In this document: positions 8,915 to 16,656 of the stretch, in pieces
Numbering within the stretch: position 1 is the first letter of the stretch
How the letters are laid out: each line of letters begins with the position of its first letter
Source: Allorhodopirellula heiligendammensis
GTDB taxonomy: Bacteria; Planctomycetota; Planctomycetia; Pirellulales; Pirellulaceae
Length of the DNA: 64,000 nt
Direction: 5' to 3'
NCBI RefSeq assembly: GCF_007860105.1
Contig: NZ_SJPU01000001.1
Coordinates: 372,001-436,000, forward strand
The notes under the pieces: generated by a model
Told to the model about the DNA's origin: nothing
The model's database searches: none
Seen by the model: the letters and a program-made list of their open reading frames with translations, nothing else
Made by a program: the position numbers and the translations under genes

Positions 8915-9901
8915 ATGACTTTACCTTCAGCTCCGCTCGTGATTGATGCGACCGCCCTGCCGACTCCCCATACGGCACAGCTTCGCTTTTTACCCGAGGG
9001 GCCCATTCCCCTTGAGGCAGCGGGCTGCCTGTCGTGGGTGGGGATTCAACATGGACCGCAGGCGAGTTACGGCTCCATCAATTTGCTTAATCTAGCCACC
9101 GGTGAGAATCAGTCGTTCGATTTGCCGGGGCGTCCAGGATTCGCGTTCGCCTGCTCGGGGACCGAGACTCGTTTTGTGGCCGGCGTGGAACGGTCACTTG
9201 GCATTTTTGATATCAGCGATTCCTCGTGGACTCCGTTCTGCGAGGGTATCGATGCGGACGTCGACAACACGATCATCAATGATGGAGTCGCCTATGGCGA
9301 TAACCTGATCTTTGGTACCAAAGATCTTGAGTTCTCCGAGCGAAAAGCTGGCCTGTATCTTTTTCGCGGACGTGACCGAGTCTTGATTCGCCTGCGAGAT
9401 GACCAGATTTGCAGCAACGGCAAAATGATCCGGACGGATGATGCCGGGCAACTGAAATTAATCGACATTGATTCACCGACGAAGAAAATTGTGCAACACG
9501 ACCTTGATATTGACGCCGGCACGATCGGTGCGGAGCACGTCTTGGTGGATTTAACCAACGACCCCGGTGTTCCCGATGGTGCTATTTTAACTCCCGATGG
9601 CAACGGCATCATTGTCTCGATCTATTTGCCCGACTTGGCGGACTATGGCGAAACACGCCAATATGATCGCGAGACGGGGCGATTACAGTGTGTCTGGCGA
9701 ACGCCGGGATCCCCCCAAAACACCTGCCCAGCGTTGGTAGTCGATCAGGGCCGTGTGCGATTGGTAATCACGACTGCTGTCGAAAACATGAGTGATGAAA
9801 ATCGTGAGAAATGCCCGAATGCTGGCCAGTTGTTCATTGCTGAGACCGATTTCCAAGACCCCGCAATGATCGTTCCGCCAGTTTTCTCATGGGGACAGTG
9901 A
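8915..9901 (+). CDS. SMP-30/gluconolactonase/LRE-like beta-propeller protein
   Basis: A 328-residue protein without signal peptide that fits the six-bladed propeller of the SMP-30 (regucalcin/gluconolactonase) family. Recognisable points are FLPEGP near the N-terminus, GDNLIFGTKDLEF, CSNGKMIRTDD, VPDGAILTPDGNGIIVS, and TCPALV followed by VITTAVENMS near the end. Known relatives hydrolyse sugar lactones with a divalent metal; the substrate here is unknown. A good ribosome binding site (GAGGA, 8904-8908) lies six bases before the ATG. The sequence is more divergent than typical lactonases, so a non-catalytic role remains possible. Confidence 0.75.
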   Translation: MTLPSAPLVIDATALPTPHTAQLRFLPEGPIPLEAAGCLSWVGIQHGPQASYGSINLLNLATGENQSFDLPGRPGFAFACSGTETRFVAGVERSLGIFDISDSSWTPFCEGIDADVDNTIINDGVAYGDNLIFGTKDLEFSERKAGLYLFRGRDRVLIRLRDDQICSNGKMIRTDDAGQLKLIDIDSPTKKIVQHDLDIDAGTIGAEHVLVDLTNDPGVPDGAILTPDGNGIIVSIYLPDLADYGETRQYDRETGRLQCVWRTPGSPQNTCPALVVDQGRVRLVITTAVENMSDENREKCPNAGQLFIAETDFQDPAMIVPPVFSWGQ

Positions 9902-9916
9902 GCCGACTGCCGTGAC

Positions 9917-9973
9917 GCACCGGGAAGCCCAGTTGAATAGGGGATGCCCGGTCGCGCACGGGAAGCCCGGTTG
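9917..9973 (+). repeat. Short imperfect direct repeat
   Basis: GCACCGGGAAGCCCAGTTG (9917-9935) recurs as GCACGGGAAGCCCGGTTG (9956-9973) in the short gap before the nucleoside hydrolase gene. It could be a remnant of local duplication or part of a repeat family. No function can be assigned. Confidence 0.4.
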
Positions 9974-10012
9974 CATATGCGTCGCGGCTCACTCTCTGAT
10001 ATCATCAGACGC

Positions 10013-11788
10013 ATGAAAACTCTCCTTTCCATTGCGTTATTGCTTTCGCTCGTCACGGCCGTACCTGCCGCCGAGCCCTCGATCCCCGTCATTTTTGATA
10101 CCGACATTGATACCGATTGTGACGATATCGGTGCGGTGGCGTGCTTGCACGCGATGGCGGATACCGGGGAGATCGAGATCCTAGCGACGACGGTCAGTTC
10201 CAACTTCGCGTACTCAGCTCCTTGCCTGGATGCATTGAATCGCTATTACGGTCGTCCCACCCTGCCGCTGGGCGTTCCCAAACGCGAGGGTGCCAGCGTC
10301 GAGCGTGGCTCCAAGTACGCGAGACAACTCGCCGAACGTTTTCCGAGCCGTTTCACTACCAACGACGATGCGCCACCTGCGGTGACCGTGCTACGCACCG
10401 CACTTGCGGCAGCAGATGACAATTCGGTGCGATTGGTCACGGTCGGTTATTTGACTAACGTCGCTGACCTGCTGCGATCACCCGCCGACGAAGCCAGCCC
10501 ACTGTCGGGAATGGACCTTGTCGAGCAGAAGATCTCGCACTTTGTCGTCATGGGTGGCCGCTATCCCGAACACCTCGATCCGGGCAAGTTCGGCAATTTC
10601 AAACCAGACCCCGAGTCGGCGGTTTACGTCGCGAACAACTGGCCGGGTACGATTCACTTCAGTGGTCTCGGTGAAGACGTCGGTACCGGACGCGATCGCA
10701 GCAAACTTGATGCAGGAAATCCACTGCGTGTCGGATATGACTTGTTCTTGGGTGACCAGCCGACGCGATCGAGCTGGGATCAGGTTGCCCTGCTATACAC
10801 CGTTCGTCCAGACGCCCCGTACTGGATTGTAGAAACGAAAGGAGGCAATCACCTCTTTCCCAACGGCACCAACCGGTGGGTCGACGAAGACAAGCACGAC
10901 CATCGTTTGATTTCATTTGCGGACGGCCAGCGAAGCGAGGTTCAAGCGGAGATTGAACGCTTGATGACGGCGGAAGCCCGGTCAAAGCATATTCTGATCG
11001 TGATCGGCCCAAGTACCCACCCGCCCGGCTCGCACGAAGTCGCTGCAGGCGGACGATTGATGGCTCATTGCCTTGAGCACGCCGACAACCTGAACGGAAT
11101 CAAGGCGACCGTAGTCCAGGGCTGGCCCGACGATGATGAATTATTGGCCGGTGCCGACTCGATCGTTTTTATTGGTGATACGTTCCCTCCCCACCGTCTG
11201 CCGGAGACGCAACAGATCCTTGCCCGCATCGAGCGGATGATGCAGCGTGGCTGTGGAATCGTGTGTGTGCATTACGCGACGGCTCTGTTGGGGCACGACG
11301 TCGCTCCCGATGGTGCTCATCCGCTGCTGGAATGGATGGGCGGTTACTTTGCCAACAAGACCTGTCCTCACCACCCTGGCATCGCCCGCGTCTATCAAGC
11401 GGCTACGATTGAACGAGCGGCACCACAACACCCGATCTCTCGCGGTTGGTCGGAATTCACACTCCACGACGAACCGTATATCAACAACTACTTCGGTAAA
11501 AATAACAATCAACTCGCTGCCAATGTGACGGCGTTAGCAACGTCAATGCTACCACCGGAAGAACCCCAGGAAGAAATCGTCGCATGGTGTGTCCAACGCG
11601 AGCACGGCCGCGGGTTTGGAATCGTAATGCCGCACTTCTATCGAAACTGGAGCAACGACGATTTACGTCGTTTCATCCTCAACGGCATCGTCTGGACTGC
11701 CAACGGTGAAGTGCCTGCAGCAGGCGTTTCCACAACTCCTCCCGACCTAGCAACGTTCAAACCTGCCGCGGTGCAACCGCGCCAGTAA
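10013..11788 (+). CDS. Secreted nucleoside hydrolase-like / ThuA-like two-domain protein
   Basis: A secreted fusion. A signal peptide (MKTLLSIALLLSLVTAVPAA) is followed by an inosine-uridine nucleoside hydrolase-like domain (about residues 24-320) with the calcium-binding aspartate cluster FDTDIDTDCDD and a later VVMGGRYPEH. From about residue 324 a ThuA-like domain (PF06283 type) follows: HILIVIGPSTHPPGSHE, GIVCVHYATALLG, HPISRGWSEFTLHDEPY, and HGRGFGIVMPHFYRNW near the end. Nucleoside hydrolases cleave N-glycosidic bonds; ThuA domains occur in planctomycete carbohydrate-degrading proteins and are thought to act on sugars. The ATG at 10013 is chosen because it begins the signal peptide; upstream in-frame starts add an arginine-rich leader. 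The joint function is unknown. Confidence 0.88.
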   Translation: MKTLLSIALLLSLVTAVPAAEPSIPVIFDTDIDTDCDDIGAVACLHAMADTGEIEILATTVSSNFAYSAPCLDALNRYYGRPTLPLGVPKREGASVERGSKYARQLAERFPSRFTTNDDAPPAVTVLRTALAAADDNSVRLVTVGYLTNVADLLRSPADEASPLSGMDLVEQKISHFVVMGGRYPEHLDPGKFGNFKPDPESAVYVANNWPGTIHFSGLGEDVGTGRDRSKLDAGNPLRVGYDLFLGDQPTRSSWDQVALLYTVRPDAPYWIVETKGGNHLFPNGTNRWVDEDKHDHRLISFADGQRSEVQAEIERLMTAEARSKHILIVIGPSTHPPGSHEVAAGGRLMAHCLEHADNLNGIKATVVQGWPDDDELLAGADSIVFIGDTFPPHRLPETQQILARIERMMQRGCGIVCVHYATALLGHDVAPDGAHPLLEWMGGYFANKTCPHHPGIARVYQAATIERAAPQHPISRGWSEFTLHDEPYINNYFGKNNNQLAANVTALATSMLPPEEPQEEIVAWCVQREHGRGFGIVMPHFYRNWSNDDLRRFILNGIVWTANGEVPAAGVSTTPPDLATFKPAAVQPRQ

Positions 11789-12035
11789 TCACGGCGTCCG
11801 CGAACTCGATGCATCTTGTTCCCAGGCTATCCCTAACGCCGTAAACGATTTCTCTGAATGGAGGATGGGACCAATGTCTCGTCCGCGACCTTTCTGCTGC
11901 AGGAGTGGCCTGTACGGTCCGATGAGCCACATTCGTGAGACGATGTTGTAAATGTGCCCCCGTAAGCTGCTCCATTTTCGCGGCCAACGGAGCGTCGGAT
12001 TCAAGTTCGATCAGGTCGCTTTTGGAACGGAGCCT

Positions 12036-12743
12036 TCACTGGATTGGCCCGATTTCAGGTGACCGTTCGTCGGTAAACCGGTACCCAATGTCGCGGACAG
12101 TCTGAATCCACGTTGGCCGCTGCGCGTCAGGTTCAATCTTATGCCTCAGCGTTGTGACACAGCGATCGACGCTGCGACCGCTGACGATGAATGGATCTCC
12201 CCAAACTCGCTCGAGGATCTGCTGCCGCGTTCTCGCCTGTCCGCGAAACTGCAGGAGATGTTTTAGCAGCCCAAATTCCTTGCTGGTCAGTGCGATCTCG
12301 CGATCGTCGCGAGTCAATTGGCAGGCGTCTAGATTCAAATTGAATCGCCCAAAACAAAACTGATCGACTTCCGCTGCCCGACGGCGTTGAATCAACCGAT
12401 CGGCACGGGCCATCAACTCACGGATGCTGAACGGCTTGGTCATGTAATCATCTGCACCGATCTCCAATCCTCGCACGATGTCGTCTTCTTGCCCCTTGGC
12501 TGTCAACATAATCACATGGCAGTCCAAACCCTTGCGACGAATTTCTCGGCAGACATGGTAGCCATTCATCTCCGGCAACATGATGTCTAGCACAACAAGA
12601 TCTGGCGCAGAGGCAACGGCCAATTGCAATCCAACCTCGCCGTCCAAGGCTGCCTGAACGCGGTAGCCGGCGTCGGTAAAATTGTCCTGCAACCCGCGTT
12701 GGAGAGCTCGGTCGTCTTCGATGATCAACACGGACAGGCTCAT
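12036..12743 (-). CDS. OmpR/PhoB-type response regulator
   Basis: Two-component regulator of 235 residues. The receiver domain has the acidic pair in LIIEDDRALQRG, the phosphoacceptor Asp in LVVLDIMLPEMNG, the conserved MLTAKG and GADDYMTKPF (Lys). The C-terminal winged helix reads LTSKEFGLLKHLLQFRGQ and GRSVDRCVTTLRHKIEP ... IQTVRDIGYRF, the OmpR/PhoB DNA-binding fold. The start ATG at 12743 is chosen because it overlaps the histidine kinase stop (ATGA), which indicates a shared operon; the longer frame to 12785 would lie inside the kinase gene. It is the last gene of a minus-strand operon and convergent with the nucleoside hydrolase gene. Target genes are not evident. Confidence 0.95.
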   Translation of the reverse strand: MSLSVLIIEDDRALQRGLQDNFTDAGYRVQAALDGEVGLQLAVASAPDLVVLDIMLPEMNGYHVCREIRRKGLDCHVIMLTAKGQEDDIVRGLEIGADDYMTKPFSIRELMARADRLIQRRRAAEVDQFCFGRFNLNLDACQLTRDDREIALTSKEFGLLKHLLQFRGQARTRQQILERVWGDPFIVSGRSVDRCVTTLRHKIEPDAQRPTWIQTVRDIGYRFTDERSPEIGPIQ

Positions 12744-14818
12744 GGACGGATGATCTCCGAGAGAGAATCGGCGGCGGTCTGGCACTCATCTGACTCTGAC
12801 GTTACCGATGGTTCCGGAGAGCATCCTGCGGTCTGTTCGGCAGGGAACCATACCGTGAACGTGGTTCCTTTGCCGAGTTCACTCTCCAAACAAACTCGGC
12901 CGCCATGATGGTCGACAATCGTGCGCACAATGCTCAAACCTAAACCGCATCCTCGATCGGAGCGATGCAATGTTTGATCTACTTGATAAAACCGATCGAA
13001 CAGCTTTCGCTGATCAATTCGACTAATTCCGATGCCATGATCAGAAACAGACACAGAGACACCGTTGTCGCGTGCAACCGCACACACCAGTATCGCCTGC
13101 GAGCTATCGCCAGAGTATTTGATGGCATTGTCAATTAGATTAATCAGCACCGTGATTAAACCGCCCTCATCACCGCAAATGGCAGGGACGCCTGGGGCGA
13201 TCTGCACCGTGAGCGACAACGGTTTGCTCTCGATTCTCGGACGACAAACGTCGACAGCGGCACAAATCAACCTCTCCACCGGCACCAGGGTGAAGTTCTC
13301 CGATTGAACAGTGGCCTCGTATCGAGAGAAGGTCAAGAAATTTTCGATCAATCGACTGAGACGTTCATTCTCGTTCCGGATCAAATGAAGATACTCCCAA
13401 GTTCTCTGCGGATCCAGCTTGGCCCCGTCGCTCAGTGATCCGCCAATCAAGGTGTCCACAAGCAGCCGGATCGAACTCAGCGGCGTGCGGAGTTCGTGGG
13501 AGACGGTCCCCAGTAAATCGTTTTTGAGACGAGTAAGTTTAACGCGATTGTGGAAATTCCGAACCACAAGGGAACCACCCACCACAGTCAATGCTACCAC
13601 CAAACCACAGACGCCAATCATGACTAAATTACGGCGGCGGGCGACCTTCGAGAAGGAATTTGCATCGCGCAACCGGAGTGACAATTGCCAACCTGGCAGC
13701 AGCGAGGACGCCGCTACTTCGTAGTTCGTTACCGACTGTTGGTGTGGTCGACGACTGCGGTGCTGCACTGACACCACGACATCCCTGGGCAGTTCAACCG
13801 CCGCGATCGCGTCATCAATCAGCCGGGTTAGCGATTGCGTTGTCATCAATAACTCGATTCCGCTTGACTGAATCTCCCACCGCCACAAGTCATCGATTCC
13901 AGTCGGCTGCACCGAAGAACGAGCGGGCGTTTCACTCGTGGAATCGAACGCACTCGTTTCGAGCCGCCCGTGGGAATGAACCAAGTAAAGAGCTGCCAGT
14001 TCCTCGGCGCGAATTTGCTTCTGGTCAATCGTGCCTGGCGCGAGTATCTCTAGTTGTCGCATTAGGAACAGCCGCTGGTCAGACGACAGTGAATTGGAGT
14101 CATAGCGAACAATTCTGTCTGCCAACCTTTTTAGTGTCGTTTCACGTTGCATACCGTCGAAGATCGATTCGCAGGCGAGCAATTCCAAGTTGGCAAGTAA
14201 TGATTCGTAGTATCCTCCATGAGATTCTCGACTGACTTGATGGTCAAAGAAATCCTCTAGAATGCGATGGACCGCTGCCCGATCACCATTTCTCAGTCGG
14301 CACCGAACCTCGGATTGGATTGCCGTGATGTGCTGTGTGGGGTTTTGCGCCGCCTCGGAGATGGCATGAAAGGCGCTCGCCGCCAGATCGCAATCGCCCA
14401 CGTCTTCATGTGCGGTTGCTGCTTTCCAATCCGGGTCCTTTCGAAACGCCAGCAATTCTGCTCTGTCGTTATCATGCGTGTCTATCGTCCCCGGGTATCG
14501 GTCCGCGCGATCGATCCCCCTACACACCGCCGAATCGACACCATCGATGGCGGTGGCGGCAGCGAATCGTTCTGCGCCACCACTCAGGTCGAGGATCTCT
14601 TTGGTCCTCAAACGAATTCCGTTGAGTTGTCTTTCGACCTGGCCTTGCATGTTCGCCAAATGACTACGGTAGGCTTCACCGAGCAATTGCTGGGTCGCGA
14701 GCTGTTGATTCGTAATCGCCACGGCAACGAACCCGATTGCCGCGACGATGGGCAGCAGCACAACCCCGCACAGAGCCACGGTCGAAATCCATGGCGATGC
14801 AGATGCCAGCTTCTTCAT
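12740..14818 (-). CDS. Membrane sensor histidine kinase with a large extracytoplasmic domain
   Basis: A 692-residue sensor kinase. The first membrane segment is near residues 13-35 (VALCGVVLLPIVAAIGFVAV) and the second near residue 395 (LVMIGVCGLVVALTVVGGSL). They flank about 350 residues outside the membrane with no recognised sensory fold. No obvious HAMP domain follows the second segment. The H-box is GTVSHELRTPLSSIRLLVD, the N-box LINLIDNAIKYSGD, and the G-boxes VSDHGIGIS and GCGLGLSIVRTI. The C-terminal tail after the ATPase domain is polar. The gene starts 11 bases after a secreted TPR protein and overlaps the response regulator, so the three genes form an operon. The signal is unknown. 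Confidence 0.94.
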   Translation of the reverse strand: MKKLASASPWISTVALCGVVLLPIVAAIGFVAVAITNQQLATQQLLGEAYRSHLANMQGQVERQLNGIRLRTKEILDLSGGAERFAAATAIDGVDSAVCRGIDRADRYPGTIDTHDNDRAELLAFRKDPDWKAATAHEDVGDCDLAASAFHAISEAAQNPTQHITAIQSEVRCRLRNGDRAAVHRILEDFFDHQVSRESHGGYYESLLANLELLACESIFDGMQRETTLKRLADRIVRYDSNSLSSDQRLFLMRQLEILAPGTIDQKQIRAEELAALYLVHSHGRLETSAFDSTSETPARSSVQPTGIDDLWRWEIQSSGIELLMTTQSLTRLIDDAIAAVELPRDVVVSVQHRSRRPHQQSVTNYEVAASSLLPGWQLSLRLRDANSFSKVARRRNLVMIGVCGLVVALTVVGGSLVVRNFHNRVKLTRLKNDLLGTVSHELRTPLSSIRLLVDTLIGGSLSDGAKLDPQRTWEYLHLIRNENERLSRLIENFLTFSRYEATVQSENFTLVPVERLICAAVDVCRPRIESKPLSLTVQIAPGVPAICGDEGGLITVLINLIDNAIKYSGDSSQAILVCAVARDNGVSVSVSDHGIGISRIDQRKLFDRFYQVDQTLHRSDRGCGLGLSIVRTIVDHHGGRVCLESELGKGTTFTVWFPAEQTAGCSPEPSVTSESDECQTAADSLSEIIRP

Positions 14819-14829
14819 AAGATCGACAT

Positions 14830-16341
14830 TCAGAACTGAACCGAGGATGTGACCGCATGAAAGGTCGCGGCGGCTGCCTCGAACTCATCCGCGAGCGTCG
14901 TGTGGTGCACTTCGACGGCATTGTCGCCGATGAATGCGAAAGTCGTCGTTCGTTTCATCGTATACGGTCCCGACACAAACGTTGCTGATGCCGAAACCGC
15001 AGGAGCGTCCCCGATTGTAGCTGGAGCAATATCGCCGACGGGTGCAAAATCTTTGAGTGCTTTGGCAGCCTTCTGCAAACGCAGCTTCATCCATGCGTCT
15101 GCACTCGGCTGAGCATCCTCGGCGAGAGACGATTGTTTTTGTACGCGAATCATTGACGATGCCATTCCTGTTGACGCCATCAGAAATCCGTTGGACTCAT
15201 CTTCCTGGTCGGTCGGCATTGGCATCGAGAACCAGCCCTGCGGCAATCGGCACTGAAAACCATAGTGTGCATTCTTGAGAACTTCCTCGGCACCATCTGC
15301 TCGCACGTCACTCAGTTTAGCGACGACGCCGCCACCGTCGAAGGCGACCAATAGTCGCTCTGGCGAATCGGCGATCCAGAAGACTTGGCCGATATTGGTG
15401 TCCACACGAAAACATTCGAACTTACCAACGGAGGTCTCGACGGTCTCTTTCTTTTCGACACTCACTTCTAACCCAATCTCATTACCGCCGGTGAAGGCAA
15501 CACGAATCGGAAGTGTCGCTTTGTATCCAATCCGTAGCGGCAATTGGCGAAATCCGAAGAACCATTGATCGTTACAATAGGCGTCGGTGGTGAGCTCGAT
15601 CGTTTTGGTTTGTGAATTGCCGCTCGCATCACGCATCTTGATATCAAGCTCGCCGTCCGTCCAAATGGCCGAGGAGTCGCCCAACAGCGTGTGTTGAAAT
15701 GTCGTTTTGAGTGGTTTGAACGTGGCCGCATCGATTACCATCGTGCTGGCGCCTTCGTTCATTGTGGGATTGATCATGCGGCGAACAAACATTCGCCAGA
15801 CGCTCTTGCCTTCAAACTCGCCCGAGTCAACGCCAACGCCGATGAAACCGATAACTTGACCACCAGCCAGGGTCATCGTCAGTGTCTGGCGTTGGCCTGA
15901 CTGATACGGTGCGGGTAATAGCGTCAGAGCTTTGCCGACCATCTCATTGGCTTTCTTAACCCAGTCTGTTTGGTTTGGGAACTCCTTGATCAGAGCGTCG
16001 AATGCTGCCGTGGCAGCATCCTGGTCGCCTTCTTTCAGCAGGCACTGGCCCAACCGGTATTGGGCCTCGGCGGCCAACTTCGCTGACTCCTTCGCTTTCT
16101 CGACGACCCTGCGGTACATCTTCTTCGCAGTCGCGAGATCACCTGCGGTCTCTTCTTGATAGATACCGAGTTGCAACATTTCCGCAGCAGTCGCCGTCTC
16201 CGAATTCGACGAGGTGGTGCCGCTCTCAGGACCTTTGCCACCGACATCTGTCGATTGCGCGAACAGGTCTGATGTCAACAGCAATGACGCGGTGGCGACG
16301 ACGATGCGAAAGCTTGCCGGGAAATTCAGAACAGAGAGCAT
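14830..16341 (-). CDS. Secreted tetratricopeptide-repeat protein of unknown function
   Basis: Begins with a signal peptide (FRIVVATASLLLTSDLFAQS). Near residues 45-130 lie tetratricopeptide-like helices (LATAKKMYRRVVEKAKES, AAEAQYRLGQCLLKEGDQ, AATAAFDALIKEFPNQ). The middle is a beta-rich domain of about 200 residues resembling planctomycete DUF3108-like sugar or lipid-handling proteins in shape only. The C-terminal part (HYGFQCRLPQGWFSMPMP ... VHHTTLADEFEAAAATFHAV) looks like a PsbP/DcrB-like fold. The ATG at 16341 has GAGG six bases upstream; an ATG at 16353 is an alternative. It is the first gene of the operon with the sensor kinase and regulator, so it may feed the kinase, by inference from position. 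Confidence 0.75.
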   Translation of the reverse strand: MLSVLNFPASFRIVVATASLLLTSDLFAQSTDVGGKGPESGTTSSNSETATAAEMLQLGIYQEETAGDLATAKKMYRRVVEKAKESAKLAAEAQYRLGQCLLKEGDQDAATAAFDALIKEFPNQTDWVKKANEMVGKALTLLPAPYQSGQRQTLTMTLAGGQVIGFIGVGVDSGEFEGKSVWRMFVRRMINPTMNEGASTMVIDAATFKPLKTTFQHTLLGDSSAIWTDGELDIKMRDASGNSQTKTIELTTDAYCNDQWFFGFRQLPLRIGYKATLPIRVAFTGGNEIGLEVSVEKKETVETSVGKFECFRVDTNIGQVFWIADSPERLLVAFDGGGVVAKLSDVRADGAEEVLKNAHYGFQCRLPQGWFSMPMPTDQEDESNGFLMASTGMASSMIRVQKQSSLAEDAQPSADAWMKLRLQKAAKALKDFAPVGDIAPATIGDAPAVSASATFVSGPYTMKRTTTFAFIGDNAVEVHHTTLADEFEAAAATFHAVTSSVQF

Positions 16342-16656
16342 GATTTGCCTCATCAAAAAGAGGAACGGCGAACGGTTCCCTCGTCCACGAACGAGAGCAC
16401 GATTGGATTGCTTCCAAATGTAGAGGTGAAATGTGACGGTGGTGTGACGCATGGGTAATGACGGTCAAGAAAAGTCTGGAAGAAAAAATAGGGGCCGAAG
16501 AATGCCGATCTAGTATTGTTACCAAGTGCCCCAACTCCTAAGCGAGTAAACTGCTATATTTTCTCGTTCCCTCCTCCTTCCTCAACAGTTTTGTGACGGC
16601 GCGTCTCGATCGCGATGCCGGCCCAAACCCCACCGTACTCCCCCCGCGTCCCCACC
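16342..16656. other. Divergent intergenic region
   Basis: Separates the TPR-kinase-regulator operon (leftward) from the TPR-redoxin gene (rightward), so promoters for both should lie here. An A/T-rich stretch near 16545-16563 (CTGCTATATTTTCTC) contains a -10-like TATATT for the rightward gene, but no good -35 element is found at the right distance. Nothing else is recognised. Confidence 0.35.
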
